From contig NZ_PEFF01000001.1 of NCBI RefSeq assembly GCF_002754375.1, positions 5,597,501 through 5,661,500 of the forward strand: a stretch of 64,000 bases of DNA, given 5' to 3'. The notes under the pieces are model-generated. The model had not been told where the DNA came from. It ran no database searches and worked only from the letters and a program-made list of their open reading frames with translations. Shown one piece after another: positions 10,133 to 18,796 of this stretch. The number at the start of each line of letters is the position of its first letter. Positions within the stretch are counted from its first letter, which is position 1. Position numbers and translations under genes: made by a program. The stretch is from Variovorax sp. 54 (GTDB taxonomy: Bacteria; Pseudomonadota; Gammaproteobacteria; Burkholderiales; Burkholderiaceae_C).

Positions 10133-10161
10133 TTGACACCCCGCAGACCAGTGGTTGTAAT
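10133..10161 (+). promoter_or_regulatory. Strong sigma-70 promoter for the HU gene
   Basis: A perfect -35 TTGACA (10133-10138) and a -10 TGTAAT (10156-10161) are separated by exactly 17 bp. Transcription would start near 10168, leaving a leader of about 110 nt before the GTG of the HU gene. The promoter may also serve the following tRNA-Val. Confidence 0.75.
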
Positions 10162-10277
10162 CCTCGCTGGCAGTGCGCTGCCGAGGCGTCAGGCCTGCCA
10201 TGTTCTTGAGTCGCACCCGTCGCGGCCAGGTCGCAGCTGACGAAAGCCGACCAACTTTTTTTCGACAAGGGGCCCTT

Positions 10278-10550
10278 GTGAACAAGACCGAACTGATTGA
10301 GCACATCGCAAAGAACGCCGATATTTCCAAAGCCGCAGCGACCCGTGCGCTCGAATCCACCATTGGCGCCATTCGCACCACGCTCAAGAAGGGCGGCTCC
10401 GTGTCGCTCGTCGGTTTCGGCACTTTCGCAGTCGGCAAACGCGCAGCCCGCACCGGCCGGAATCCCCGCACCGGCGAGGCGATTAAAATCAAGGCTGCCA
10501 AGATCCCGAAGTTCCGTCCCGGCAAGGCGCTCAAAGACGCGCTGAACTGA
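10278..10550 (+). CDS. hupB: HU family DNA-binding protein
   Basis: HU is a small nucleoid protein that bends DNA as a dimer. The 90-residue product starts at GTG 10278 with the sequence [21 protein letters not shown]. It shows the conserved core [22 protein letters not shown] (about 46-67), the arm residues RNPRTG, and the closing [14 protein letters not shown]. The length and both helices fit HU rather than IHF. The first ATG in frame lies too far upstream and lacks family similarity. A strong promoter precedes the gene and tRNA-Val follows 29 bp after the stop. Confidence 0.96.
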   Translation: MNKTELIEHIAKNADISKAAATRALESTIGAIRTTLKKGGSVSLVGFGTFAVGKRAARTGRNPRTGEAIKIKAAKIPKFRPGKALKDALN

Positions 10551-10579
10551 GGCTGTAGACTCGGAGAGTATTTCAGGTG

Positions 10580-10655
10580 GGGTGCTTAGCTCAGTTGGTA
10601 GAGCGGCGCCCTTACAAGGCGTAGGTCGGGGGTTCGAGCCCCTCAGCACCCACCA
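10580..10655 (+). tRNA. tRNA-Val (anticodon TAC)
   Basis: The 76-nt cloverleaf has acceptor stem GGGTGCT/AGCACCC, D arm GCTC-AGTTGGTA-GAGC, and anticodon stem GCGCC/GGCGT with loop CTTACAA. The anticodon TAC at 10613-10615 reads GTA and other valine codons. The T arm contains GGTTCGAGCC and the 3' CCA is encoded. It may be processed from the HU transcript. Confidence 0.97.
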
Positions 10656-10666
10656 CCACCCGATGC

Positions 10667-10693
10667 AAAGGCGAACACCGGTTCGCCTTTTTT
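10667..10693 (+). terminator. Intrinsic terminator after tRNA-Val
   Basis: The stem AAAGGCGAAC/GTTCGCCTTT has an ACCG loop and is followed by a run of Ts. It separates tRNA-Val from ppiD. Confidence 0.85.
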
Positions 10694-10731
10694 ATTGCCG
10701 TCCGGCGCCCGTCGAAAAAGAGTGTTCAAGC

Positions 10732-12651
10732 ATGTTTGATACCTTCCGCAAGTACAACAAAGTCGTGATGATTTTCTTGTTCTTGCTGATCATTCCCTCG
10801 TTCGTCTTCTTTGGTGTCGAGCGCTACCAGGGCATGGGCGGCGACGAGAAGGTGGCCCGCATCCAGGGTCACGACATCACCAAGCCCGAGTGGGATCAGC
10901 AGCACCGCGTCGAGACCGACCGCATCCGCCAGCAGTCGCCCAACGTCGATCCGACGCTGCTCGACTCCGACGCGCTGCGCTACGCCACGCTGGAACGGAT
11001 GGTGCGCGAGCGCGTGCTGGCGGCCGCGGCGGTCAAGTCCAACGTGTCGGTGTCCGAAGACCGCCTCTCGCGCATGTACGCGCAGGATGCCGGCTTGGCC
11101 GCCTTCCGCACACCCAAGGGTGACTTCGACAGCGAGGCTTTCCTTCGCGCCACCGGCCGCACGCCCGCGCAGTACGAAGCCTCGTTGCGCGCCGAGATGG
11201 CCTCGCAGCAGGTGCTGCTGGGCGTGACGGGCACGAGCTTCGCGCCGGCGGCACTGACCGCGGCCACGGTGAATGCCTTCTACGACCGCCGTGAAATCCA
11301 GGTGGCGCGCTTCGCACCCGAGAGCTTTGCGTCGAAGGTGACGGTCAGCGATGCCGACATCGAGACCTACTACAAGGACCACACGGCGCAGTTCCAGGCG
11401 CCGGAGCAGGCCAGCATCGAGTACCTCGTGCTCGACCTCGAAGCCGCGAAGAAGAACATCGTCGCGAACGAAGCCGACCTCAAGACCTACTACGAACAGA
11501 ACACCGCGCGCTTCGGCACCAAGGAAGAGCGCCGTGCCAGCCACATCCTGATCACCGCACCGGCCAGCATGTCCAGCGGCGACCGCGCCAAGGCGAAGGC
11601 CAAGGCCGAGCAGCTGCTGGCCGACGTGAAGAAGGCACCGAACACCTTCGCCGACGTAGCACGCAAGAACTCGCAGGACCCCGGCTCGGCCGAGAAGGGC
11701 GGCGACCTCGACTTCGTCACGCGCGGCGCGATGGTCAAGCCGTTCGAAGACGCGATGTTCGCGCTCAAGAAGGGCGACATCAGCGACCTCGTCGAAACCG
11801 AGTTCGGCTACCACATCATTCAGCTGACCGACATCAAGCCGGCCGTGGTGCCGCCTTTCGAGAAGGTGCGCGCCACCATCGAGAGCGAAGTGCGCGCACA
11901 ACAGGCCACGCAAGAATTCGCGAAGGCTGCGGAAATTTTCACGGACACCGTGTATCAGCAGCCCGAGAGCCTCAAGCCGGCCGCCGAGAAGCTCAAGCTC
12001 ACGATCCAGACCGCCACCAACGTGCCGCGCACGCCCGCGCCGGGTGCCACGGGTCCGCTTGCCAGCCGCAACTTCCTGCAGGCGCTGTATGCCTCCGACG
12101 CGCTGGAGCGCAAGCAGAACACCGAAGCCATCGAAGTCGGCCCGAACCAGCTGGCATCGGGCCGCGTGACGCAATACACGGCCGCGCATCCGATTCCGCT
12201 GGCCGAGGTGAAGGACAAGATTCGCGCACAGCTCATCACCGAGCGCGCTGCTGCATTGGCCAAGGCCGAAGGCGAAGCCAAGCTCGCCGCCTGGAAGGTC
12301 AAGGCCGACGGCGCCACCTTCGGCGCGCCGGTCACGGTGTCGCGCATCGACGCGCAGTCGCAGCCCGCACCGGTGATCGACGCCGCATTGCGCGCCGATG
12401 GCGCCAAGCTGCCCGCGCTGCTCGGCGTGGACCTCGGCATGCAAGGCTACGCCGTGGTCCGCGTGACCAAGGTCGTGCCGCGCACGCCACCGACGGCCGA
12501 ACAGGCACAGCAGGAAAGCATGCAGATCGCTCAGTCGGTGACCGCCGCCGAAGCCGCTGCGTACTACGAGCTGCTGAAGCAGCGCTTCAAGGTCGAGATC
12601 CTCGTGCCGAAGCCGGCCGACACGCTGCCGACCGCTGCAGCGGCTCGCTGA
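10732..12651 (+). CDS. ppiD: PpiD-type peptidylprolyl isomerase / periplasmic chaperone
   Basis: PpiD is an inner-membrane-anchored periplasmic folding factor that contacts proteins leaving the Sec translocon. The 639-residue protein starts [10 protein letters not shown], with one membrane helix at about 11-30 and the rest periplasmic. A SurA-like N-terminal chaperone region (about 35-200) precedes a parvulin domain at about 265-367 ([29 protein letters not shown]). A second chaperone-like half with an Ala/Thr-rich tail follows. The ATG at 10732 is used because the upstream frame overlaps tRNA-Val. The length matches the family. It is a single gene with a terminator on each side. Confidence 0.94.
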   Translation: MFDTFRKYNKVVMIFLFLLIIPSFVFFGVERYQGMGGDEKVARIQGHDITKPEWDQQHRVETDRIRQQSPNVDPTLLDSDALRYATLERMVRERVLAAAAVKSNVSVSEDRLSRMYAQDAGLAAFRTPKGDFDSEAFLRATGRTPAQYEASLRAEMASQQVLLGVTGTSFAPAALTAATVNAFYDRREIQVARFAPESFASKVTVSDADIETYYKDHTAQFQAPEQASIEYLVLDLEAAKKNIVANEADLKTYYEQNTARFGTKEERRASHILITAPASMSSGDRAKAKAKAEQLLADVKKAPNTFADVARKNSQDPGSAEKGGDLDFVTRGAMVKPFEDAMFALKKGDISDLVETEFGYHIIQLTDIKPAVVPPFEKVRATIESEVRAQQATQEFAKAAEIFTDTVYQQPESLKPAAEKLKLTIQTATNVPRTPAPGATGPLASRNFLQALYASDALERKQNTEAIEVGPNQLASGRVTQYTAAHPIPLAEVKDKIRAQLITERAAALAKAEGEAKLAAWKVKADGATFGAPVTVSRIDAQSQPAPVIDAALRADGAKLPALLGVDLGMQGYAVVRVTKVVPRTPPTAEQAQQESMQIAQSVTAAEAAAYYELLKQRFKVEILVPKPADTLPTAAAAR

Positions 12652-12679
12652 TACAGACGAGCAACCGCTGCTCGCAACA

Positions 12680-12710
12680 AGCCCGGGTCCGACGACCCGG
12701 GCTTTTTTTG
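12680..12710 (+). terminator. Intrinsic terminator after ppiD
   Basis: The 10-bp stem AGCCCGGGTC/GACCCGGGCT is followed by seven Ts, 29 bp after the ppiD stop. Confidence 0.9.
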
Positions 12711-12759
12711 GTCGCACGAGGGACAAGCGCCGCCCGTGCTTCTTGCCAGAATCCGGCGC

Positions 12760-13434
12760 ATGGGAACCCTTTACCTCGTGCGCCACGGACAGGCCAGCTT
12801 CGGTGCTGCCGACTATGACAACCTGAGTGAGCTCGGCCACCGGCAGGCCGTGCGCCTGGGCGAATACTGGCGCGAGCGCGGCATGCGTTTCGATGCCGTC
12901 ATCACCGGCACGTTGAAGCGCCACAAGCAGACCTGGGAGGGCATCGCGCAGGGGCTCGGGCTGTCGCGCGACGACGTGCTGCCGTGGCCGGGACTCAACG
13001 AGTACGACAGCGAAGCCGTCATTGCCACGGTGCACCAGGGCAAGCTCGAGAAGCCCGATTCACCCGAGATGTACCGGCATCATTTCCGCCTGTTGCGCGA
13101 CGGGCTCGGCGCATGGATGCAGGGGCGCACGGCGCCGGTCGGCATGCCGAGCTACGTCGACTTCCTGGCCGGCGTGACCACGGCGCTCGACCATGTGCGC
13201 GAGCGGCACCACGGCGCGAAGGTGCTGGTGGTGTCGAGCGGCGGGCCGATCAGCACCGCGGTCGGCCATGTGCTGGGCACCAGCGCCGAGACGACCATCG
13301 AACTCAACCTGCGCATCCGCAACAGCTCGGTGACCGAGTTTGCCTTCACGCCGAAGCGGCACATGCTCGTGACCTACAACACCTTGCCGCACCTCGATGG
13401 GCCGGCGTACGAGGATTGGGTCACGTATTCCTGA
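12760..13434 (+). CDS. Histidine phosphatase family protein
   Basis: This 224-residue protein belongs to the phosphoglycerate-mutase-like superfamily. The phosphoacceptor motif LVRHGQASFG is at residues 5-14. A second arginine lies in ITGTLKRHKQTWEG (about 49-62), a glutamate pair near 75-80 (LNEYDSE), and the second catalytic histidine is replaced by or placed within VVSSGGPISTAVGH (about 160-175). That last segment reads SSGGPI where many members have SHG, so the position of the second histidine is not clear. The substrate is unknown. The start at ATG 12760 puts the RHG motif at the expected N-terminal position. Confidence 0.85.
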   Translation: MGTLYLVRHGQASFGAADYDNLSELGHRQAVRLGEYWRERGMRFDAVITGTLKRHKQTWEGIAQGLGLSRDDVLPWPGLNEYDSEAVIATVHQGKLEKPDSPEMYRHHFRLLRDGLGAWMQGRTAPVGMPSYVDFLAGVTTALDHVRERHHGAKVLVVSSGGPISTAVGHVLGTSAETTIELNLRIRNSSVTEFAFTPKRHMLVTYNTLPHLDGPAYEDWVTYS

Positions 13435-13440
13435 ACAGCG

Positions 13441-13773
13441 TCAGGCCTGCCAGACGCCGTAGCCGGCGCGGCGCAGGGCGATGCCCAGGTCGACCTCCAT
13501 CAGCCGCGCATCGTCATACGGCATCGGGTTGTAGCGTTCGTAGAGCGCGGGCAGCAGCCGCAGGCCGAACTCCTGCACGAAGCGGTTGGCCTGGATGCCG
13601 GCCTTGTGCTTGTCGAAACGGATGTCGGGGTCCAGGCCGGTCATGCCGACATAGACGAAGGGCTTGCCGAGTTGGTAGTCGGGGTTGGCGCGCCGGAAGC
13701 GGCCGTTGTTCCAGACGCGATCGTCGAGTTCGACCACATAGACGTGGTGACGGGCGCGTGGTTTGCGGGGCAT
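13441..13773 (-). CDS. Small GIY-YIG-like protein
   Basis: I do not recognise a named family, but this 110-residue protein has the layout of a stand-alone GIY-YIG nuclease domain. HVYVVELD at residues 9-16 would be the GIY strand. KPFVYVGMTGLDPDIRFDKHKAG at about 37-59 carries a YVGMT in the YIG position with the family arginine and histidine. A late glutamate in LMEVDLGIALRRAG (about 91-104) sits where the metal-binding Glu is expected. An insertion of about 17 residues (DDRVWNNGRFRRANPDYQLG) separates the two strands. Function is unknown; nuclease activity is inference. It converges on the histidine phosphatase with six bases between stops. Confidence 0.7.
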   Translation of the reverse strand: MPRKPRARHHVYVVELDDRVWNNGRFRRANPDYQLGKPFVYVGMTGLDPDIRFDKHKAGIQANRFVQEFGLRLLPALYERYNPMPYDDARLMEVDLGIALRRAGYGVWQA

Positions 13774-13869
13774 CGGCGGGGAGGCCTCGCGAGGCTGGCT
13801 GAAGAAGTGCGGGGTTCAGGCAGCCGGAGCCACCGGCCGCATTGCGCGGCACGGCGTCTGGGGCATCAA

Positions 13870-14118
13870 TCAGCTCTTGCGCTTGATGAGACCGTAGAGA
13901 ACCAGCAACACGATCGCACCCAGCACGGAGGCGATGAAGCCGGCGCCCTGGCCGGCGGTGTACCAGCCCATCGCCTGGCCCAGGTAGGTCACGCCCACCG
14001 AACCTGCAACGCCGATCAGCGTGGTGACGATGAAGCCGGCGGAGTCGTCGCCCGGCTTGACGGCCCGCGCCACGAGACCCACGACGAACCCGATCAGGAT
14101 AGTCCAGACGATGCTCAT
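13870..14118 (-). CDS. GlsB/YeaQ/YmgE family stress-response membrane protein
   Basis: The 82-residue protein consists of three hydrophobic helices (about 3-20, 30-48 and 57-77) with the characteristic GFVVGLVARAVKPGDDSAGF turn. It ends in the basic tail KRKS. The family (transglycosylase-associated protein) is often induced by acid, osmotic or general stress, but its molecular role is not established. The start MSIVWT at 14118 follows a plausible Shine-Dalgarno sequence, AAAGGAAC. Confidence 0.88.
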   Translation of the reverse strand: MSIVWTILIGFVVGLVARAVKPGDDSAGFIVTTLIGVAGSVGVTYLGQAMGWYTAGQGAGFIASVLGAIVLLVLYGLIKRKS

Positions 14119-14377
14119 GAAGAAGTTCCTTTGAAGAAGTGAAAGTGGCGGGAGCCGGGCCCGGCCGGGCCGCTCGCATTCATGATAGCGGAGGCATTCG
14201 CGCGTCGGTGTCGGCCAGACACATCGAACGGGCGACTGCGAAGTTATGCCCACGGGGCAGGGCGGATGTGTGGCGGCAGACCATCGCGAACGGCCTGCGA
14301 AGGCGCTGGGTCGCACGTCGATGTGGCATTTCGGCGTCTTTGGTGACCGCGAGATCGAAAGCCGCGATTTTTAACGC

Positions 14378-14383
14378 TACAAT
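14378..14383 (+). promoter_or_regulatory. -10 box upstream of tRNA-His
   Basis: TACAAT lies 13 bp before the tRNA-His 5' end. The matching -35 region (TCGAAA near 14355) is weak. The rest of 14119-14395 shows no gene. Confidence 0.45.
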
Positions 14384-14395
14384 CAGAGGCTCTAC

Positions 14396-14472
14396 GGTGG
14401 CTGTAGCTCAGTTGGTAGAGTCCCAGATTGTGATTCTGGTCGTCGTGGGTTCGAGTCCCATCAGCCACCCCA
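14396..14472 (+). tRNA. tRNA-His (anticodon GTG)
   Basis: The acceptor stem GTGGCTG/CAGCCAC is extended by the histidine-specific G-1 (14396) opposite discriminator C73. The D arm is GCTC-AGTTGGTA-GAGT and the anticodon loop TTGTGAT has GTG at 14430-14432. The T arm contains GGGTTCGAGTCCC and CCA is encoded. Confidence 0.97.
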
Positions 14473-14519
14473 AAAAATTCAGTCCCTGCGCTATTTCTCA
14501 ATAGCACCCAAGGGATTCC

Positions 14520-14541
14520 AACGCCGGGCTTGCCCGGCGTT
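14520..14541 (+). terminator. Hairpin after tRNA-His
   Basis: A perfect 10-bp inverted repeat (AACGCCGGGC/GCCCGGCGTT, loop TT) lies 47 bp after the tRNA. It is followed by only a short T run, so terminator function is likely but not certain. The rest of the gap before the H-NS-like gene (to 14759) shows no gene. Confidence 0.55.
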
Positions 14542-14759
14542 GTCATTTCTGGCTTCGCCGTCGCTTCAAGCGCCAGGTTGCAAGCCGCATTCTTTCCCCC
14601 TGCTACCCTGATTTTGAAAAGTGCCCAAAATGGTGCGCGTGTGTTGCGCCTTGTTGCATTCAACCAATGCGTCTGCATTTTTCTGCTGAAAAGGCGCTTG
14701 TGGCAAAAGTGGTTTGAATTAGAATTCAGCCGTTTTCAATTCACAACAGGAGTCCAACA

Positions 14760-15107
14760 ATGGCTTCGTCACTCGCCGATATCAATTCCCAGATCCAGAA
14801 GCACGACGAGCAGATTGCCCAATTGCGCAAGCAGGCCGAAGACCTGCGTAACCAGGAACGGGCCGGCGTGATCGAAGAAGTGCGCAGGAAGATTGCGGAA
14901 TACGGTTTGACCGCTTCCGATCTGAAGCTGGGTGGTGGCCGTGCCGCCGCAACCAAGCGCAGCGCAGGTCCTGCAGCAGCCAAGGCCGCCGCCAAATACC
15001 GCGGCCCGACGGGCGAAACCTGGTCCGGTGGCCGTGGCCGCAAGCCGCGCTGGGTCACGGAAGCCCTGGCAGCCGGCAAGTCGCTCTCCGATTACGAGAT
15101 CAAGTGA
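14760..15107 (+). CDS. H-NS family nucleoid protein
   Basis: This is a 115-residue xenogeneic-silencer-type protein. The N-terminal coiled coil (about 5-50, with heptads of Ile/Leu and Lys/Glu) mediates oligomerisation. An Ala-rich linker (about 60-80) leads to the DNA-binding tail YRGPTGETWSGGRGRKPRWV at 80-99, whose GRGRKP loop inserts in the minor groove of AT-rich DNA. The form is the short betaproteobacterial version typical of Burkholderiales. The Shine-Dalgarno sequence AGGAG precedes the ATG. A bidirectional terminator follows. Confidence 0.93.
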   Translation: MASSLADINSQIQKHDEQIAQLRKQAEDLRNQERAGVIEEVRRKIAEYGLTASDLKLGGGRAAATKRSAGPAAAKAAAKYRGPTGETWSGGRGRKPRWVTEALAAGKSLSDYEIK

Positions 15108-15134
15108 TTGCCCGCAGAATCAGTTGGACATTCG

Positions 15135-15174
15135 CCCAATAAAAAAGCCCGCTTCGGCGGGCTTTTTTATTGGG
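15135..15174. terminator. Bidirectional intrinsic terminator
   Basis: A 40-nt perfect palindrome (18-bp arms, TTCG tetraloop) has an A tract on one arm and a T tract on the other. It therefore terminates both the H-NS-like gene from the left and the quinone oxidoreductase gene from the right. Confidence 0.92.
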
Positions 15175-15205
15175 AAGCGCGCAGGGTGATGCGCGCGTGC
15201 CCCGG

Positions 15206-16192
15206 TCAGTTCACCATCACGAGTTTTCCCTTGACGCCGCGCGATCCCATGTGCGCATAGGCGGCCTTCAATTCGGCCATCGGCATCGTGCTGTCGATCA
15301 CCGGCTTGATTTTTCCCTGGCCGTACCACTGGGCCAATTCGGCCATCATCTGTGCATTCGCCTTGGGTTCGCGCTTGGCGAAATCGCCCCAGAACACGCC
15401 CACGAGCGACGCGCCTTTGAGCAGCGTCAGATTCAATGGCAGCGACGGGATCGGGCCCGACGCAAAACCGACCACCAAATAGCGACCGCGCCAGCCAATC
15501 GAGCGGAATGCCGGTTCTGCGAAATCGCCGCCCACGGGGTCGTAAATCACATCCGGGCCTTTGCCGTCGGTCGCAGCTTTGATGGCGTCGCGGAAACCAT
15601 TGGGCAGCGCGTGCGTCGTGTAATTGATCGTCACGTCGGCGCCAATCGAGCGGCAGAGTTCGCACTTCTCGTCGGTCGATGCTGCTGCAATCACTTTGGC
15701 GCCCGCCGCCTTGGCGATCTGGATGGCCGCGGTGCCCACGCCGCCGGCCGCGCCGAGCACCAGCACGGTTTCGCCGGCCTTGAGCTGCGCGCGGTCCATC
15801 AGTGCGTGCCACGAGGTGGCGTAGATCATGATGAACGCGGCGGCATCCACGTGGCCGAAGCCTTCGGGCAGCGGCATGCACAGCGCAGCGGGTGCCAGCG
15901 TGTGGGTGCCGAAGCCGCCGGTGCCCGACAGGCACGCCACGTTCTGGCCGACCTTGAGGTGGGTGACGCCTTCGCCCACTGCCTGAATCACGCCCGCATA
16001 TTCCGATCCGGGAACGAAGGGCAGCGGCGGCTTGATCTGGTACTTGTTCTGCACGATCAGCAGGTCGGGGAAATTCAGGCTGGCCGCCTTGATTTCGATC
16101 AGCACCTGGCCCGGGCCCGGTGTGGGGGTGGGCAGTTCTTTCCAGGTCAGCGCGTCGACGCCGGTGGGGTTTTCGCAAAGCCATGCGTGCAT
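15206..16192 (-). CDS. NADPH:quinone oxidoreductase family, zinc-independent MDR protein
   Basis: The 328-residue medium-chain dehydrogenase/reductase has a GroES-like N-terminal half (about 25-110, with ASLNFPDLLIVQNKYQ and FVPGSEYAGV). The Rossmann half has LGAAGGVGTAAIQIAKAAGA at about 145-165. The zinc-ligand cysteines of alcohol dehydrogenases are missing, which fits the quinone oxidoreductase branch. It probably reduces a quinone or enone with NADPH; the substrate is unknown. The start MHAWLCENP at 16192 follows AAAGGAGAC. Confidence 0.9.
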   Translation of the reverse strand: MHAWLCENPTGVDALTWKELPTPTPGPGQVLIEIKAASLNFPDLLIVQNKYQIKPPLPFVPGSEYAGVIQAVGEGVTHLKVGQNVACLSGTGGFGTHTLAPAALCMPLPEGFGHVDAAAFIMIYATSWHALMDRAQLKAGETVLVLGAAGGVGTAAIQIAKAAGAKVIAAASTDEKCELCRSIGADVTINYTTHALPNGFRDAIKAATDGKGPDVIYDPVGGDFAEPAFRSIGWRGRYLVVGFASGPIPSLPLNLTLLKGASLVGVFWGDFAKREPKANAQMMAELAQWYGQGKIKPVIDSTMPMAELKAAYAHMGSRGVKGKLVMVN

Positions 16193-16320
16193 GCTCGGGG
16201 TCTCCTTTGAATGAGTCGTGTGGGCAATGAATTCGGGGCGATGATAGGCGGCGCTGTGGTGCGGCGTTGTCCCTGCTGCGACGCACCCCGCACCTACAAT
16301 CCGCTGCACCCAGAAGCACC

Positions 16321-17079
16321 ATGAAGATACTTATTTCCAATGACGATGGCTTTCAGGCGCCGGGCATCGTCGCGCTGCATGACGCGCTCAAGGACATCGC
16401 CGACGTCGAAGTCGTGGCCCCCGAGCACAACAACAGCGCCAAGTCGAATGCACTGACCCTGGCCGCGCCGCTGTATGTGCACAAGGCGCACAACGGCTTC
16501 CGCTATGTGACGGGCACGCCGGCCGATTGCGTGCACATCGCGCTCAAGGGCCTGCTCGACTACCGCCCCGACCTCGTGGTCTCGGGCATCAACAACGGCG
16601 CCAACATGGGCGACGACACCATTTATTCAGGCACCGTGGGCGCGGCGATGGAGGCCTACCTGTTCGGCATCCCGGCCATCGCGTTCTCGCAGATCGAAAA
16701 GGGCTGGGCGCATGTGGATGCGGCGGCCCAGGTGGCGCGCCGGCTCGTGCAGCAGATCGAGCGCGAAAAGATGCTCGGCGGCCCCGCCTTCCTGCTCAAC
16801 GTGAACGTGCCGAACCGACCGTTCGACGAGCTGAAGCCCGTCAAGGTCTGCCGCCTCGGCCGCCGCCACGCGGCCGAAAAGGTGATCACGCAAGACAGCC
16901 CGCGCGGAGAAACCATGTACTGGATCGCCGGTGCAGGCAGCGCCAAGGACAGCGGAGAGGGCACCGACTTCCACGCGACCGCGGACGGCCACATCGCGCT
17001 GACGCCCTTGCAGATCGACCTGACCGACCACGCCAACCTAGGCCAATGGCGCGAGACGGTCGCCCGTCTCGGCAATTGA
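16321..17079 (+). CDS. surE: 5'/3'-nucleotidase SurE
   Basis: SurE is a metal-dependent nucleoside monophosphate phosphatase linked to stationary-phase survival. The 252-residue protein opens MKILISNDDGF, which supplies the metal-binding Asp-Asp pair at residues 8-9. It also has NNSAKSNALT near 40, VTGTPADCVHIAL near 63 and SGINNGANMGDDTIYSGTVGAAMEA near 90. It heads the conserved surE-pcm-nlpD-rpoS block; pcm starts four bases after its stop. A TACAAT at 16295-16300 may be part of its promoter, although no well-spaced -35 is visible. Confidence 0.96.
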   Translation: MKILISNDDGFQAPGIVALHDALKDIADVEVVAPEHNNSAKSNALTLAAPLYVHKAHNGFRYVTGTPADCVHIALKGLLDYRPDLVVSGINNGANMGDDTIYSGTVGAAMEAYLFGIPAIAFSQIEKGWAHVDAAAQVARRLVQQIEREKMLGGPAFLLNVNVPNRPFDELKPVKVCRLGRRHAAEKVITQDSPRGETMYWIAGAGSAKDSGEGTDFHATADGHIALTPLQIDLTDHANLGQWRETVARLGN

Positions 17080-17083
17080 CGAC

Positions 17084-17860
17084 ATGGCGACCCCTCCACG
17101 GCCCAGTTTCCCGGTTCGACTGACCCCCACTGCCTCGGCCGCCACGCGCGGGCGCATGCCCGCTGTGCCGGTCAAGCCGATGGTGTCGTCCACGCCCTCG
17201 ATGGCCTCCGATGCCGTGCGCGCGCGCATGGTGCAGAGGCTTGCGGCCCAGGGCATCAGCGATGCACGCGTGCTGCGCGCCATGGGCGCGGTCGAGCGGC
17301 ATCGCTTCGTCGACAGCGCGCTGGTCAACCAGGCCTACGAAGACACCAGCTTGCCGATCGGGCTGGGGCAGACCATTTCCAAGCCCAATGTGGTGGCTCG
17401 CATGATCGAGCTGCTGCTGGGCGCGCCGGCACTGGCTGGCAAACCGCAGGACCGCCTCGGCCGCGTGCTAGAGATCGGCACCGGCTGCGGCTACCAGGCC
17501 GCAGTGCTGAACGAAGTGGCCACCGAGGTCTACAGCATCGAGCGCCTGCGCGGGTTGCACGAACGTGCCCGCATCAACCTGCGGCACTTCCGGCTGGCCA
17601 CCGTTCACCTGATGTTGGGCGACGGCATGATCGGTTACGCAAAGGGCGCGCCCTACGCGGGCATCATCGCGGCGGCAGGCGGCGAGGCTGTGCCCGAGGC
17701 CTGGATCACGCAGCTCGCAGTGGGTGGCCGCATCGTCGCGCCGACCCATTCCGCCACCGGTGGACAAGCCCTCGTCGTGATCGATAAGACCCCTCGTGGG
17801 CTCGAGCGGCGCATTCTTGAGGCGGTTCACTTTGTCCCCCTAAAATCGGGCATCGCTTGA
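17084..17860 (+). CDS. pcm: Protein-L-isoaspartate O-methyltransferase
   Basis: Pcm uses S-adenosylmethionine to repair isoaspartyl residues in aged proteins. The 258-residue product has an extra N-terminal segment of about 40 Pro/Thr-rich residues before the usual start. The core follows, with ISDARVLRAMGAVERHRFVD, the PIGLGQTISKP motif (about 91-101) and the SAM-binding VLEIGTGCGYQAAVL (about 128-142). Later in-frame ATGs at about residues 25 and 33 could be the true start. It sits four bases after surE and 11 bases before nlpD, so it is probably cotranscribed. Confidence 0.94.
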   Translation: MATPPRPSFPVRLTPTASAATRGRMPAVPVKPMVSSTPSMASDAVRARMVQRLAAQGISDARVLRAMGAVERHRFVDSALVNQAYEDTSLPIGLGQTISKPNVVARMIELLLGAPALAGKPQDRLGRVLEIGTGCGYQAAVLNEVATEVYSIERLRGLHERARINLRHFRLATVHLMLGDGMIGYAKGAPYAGIIAAAGGEAVPEAWITQLAVGGRIVAPTHSATGGQALVVIDKTPRGLERRILEAVHFVPLKSGIA

Positions 17861-17871
17861 AGGAATAACAA

Positions 17872-18792
17872 ATGCAGGGTTTTGGCAATCGGAGTTTGTT
17901 CGCAGGCATCACGTTGGCAGTTGTGCTCGTGATCGCAGGCTGCTCCGCACCGCGGGGTCCCGCGCCGGTCGAAGACCGGGGCACGATGACGCGCGCACCC
18001 GGGGCGACGGCGCCCGGTGGTCCCCCCATCACGACCGATGCGTCGGGCAAGCCGCTCGCCGGTATCGAGAACTACGGCAAGCCCGGCTACTACGCCGTGC
18101 GCCCCGGTGACTCCATCCGTCGCATCGGCAGCGAAACGGGCCAGCGCTGGCAGGACATCGTGCGCTGGAACAACCTCGACAACCCCGACCTGATCGAAGT
18201 CGGCCAGGTGTTGCGCGTGATTCCGCCAACTGGCGCCAGCGGCAGCACGGCCGTCGCTACGGCACCGTCTTCCTCTTCTTCCTCTGAAGGCGCAACCACG
18301 AAGCCGGTGGCCCCGCAGGCCTCCGTCACGCCGGCCGTGCCGGCCAGCGGTGCGAGCGGCACCAAGTCGCCGGCGCCTGTCACGGCCTCGCCCTCGGGGC
18401 CGAGCAGCGGCAACTCGGGCGACGACGACCTGGGGTGGATCTGGCCCGCGAGCGGTTCGCTGATCGCCGGTTTCGACGAAGCCAAGAACAAGGGCTACGA
18501 CATCAGTGGCAAGGCCGGTGACCCCGTGCTGGCCGCGGCCGACGGCCGTGTGGTCTACGCCGGTGCCGGCCTGCGCGGCTACGGCAACCTGATCATCCTG
18601 AAGCACAACAACACCTACCTCACGGCGTATGCGCACAACCAGACGCTGCTCGTGAAGGAAGACCAGTCGGTTCAGAAGGGCCAGAAGATCGCCGAAATGG
18701 GCAACAGCGACGCCGATCGCGTGAAGCTGCATTTCGAGATCCGCCGCCAGGGCAAGCCCGTCGACCCGTCGCGTTACCTGCCCAATCGGTGA
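17872..18792 (+). CDS. nlpD: NlpD-type lipoprotein, LysM plus degenerate M23 domain
   Basis: This outer-membrane lipoprotein activates a cell-wall amidase (AmiC in E. coli) during daughter-cell separation. The 306-residue protein has a lipobox VIAGC with the lipidated cysteine near residue 24. A LysM domain spans about 64-108 ([13 protein letters not shown]). A long Ser/Ala/Pro linker precedes the LytM/M23 domain at about 185-303. In that domain the first zinc ligand is replaced (NKGYDISG rather than a His-x3-Asp), while YAHN and LHFEIR remain. This is the same degeneracy as in E. coli NlpD and argues for a regulator rather than an active peptidase. Confidence 0.94.
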   Translation: MQGFGNRSLFAGITLAVVLVIAGCSAPRGPAPVEDRGTMTRAPGATAPGGPPITTDASGKPLAGIENYGKPGYYAVRPGDSIRRIGSETGQRWQDIVRWNNLDNPDLIEVGQVLRVIPPTGASGSTAVATAPSSSSSSEGATTKPVAPQASVTPAVPASGASGTKSPAPVTASPSGPSSGNSGDDDLGWIWPASGSLIAGFDEAKNKGYDISGKAGDPVLAAADGRVVYAGAGLRGYGNLIILKHNNTYLTAYAHNQTLLVKEDQSVQKGQKIAEMGNSDADRVKLHFEIRRQGKPVDPSRYLPNR

Positions 18793-18796
18793 TGCC

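Noticed and set aside
10726..13035. A minus-strand open frame of about 770 codons across ppiD
   Set aside because: Antisense to ppiD and the histidine phosphatase gene, both of which have clear family motifs.
10580..14472. tRNA-Val and tRNA-His as attachment sites of an integrated island
   Set aside because: No integrase, no repeat of either tRNA 3' end, and no shift of gene type or composition next to them.
16267..16300. TTGTCC and TACAAT as a surE promoter
   Set aside because: The spacing of 22 bp is too long for sigma-70. The TACAAT may be real with an unseen -35.
17872..18792. NlpD as an active M23 endopeptidase
   Set aside because: The first zinc-ligand histidine is missing, as in the regulatory NlpD of E. 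coli.
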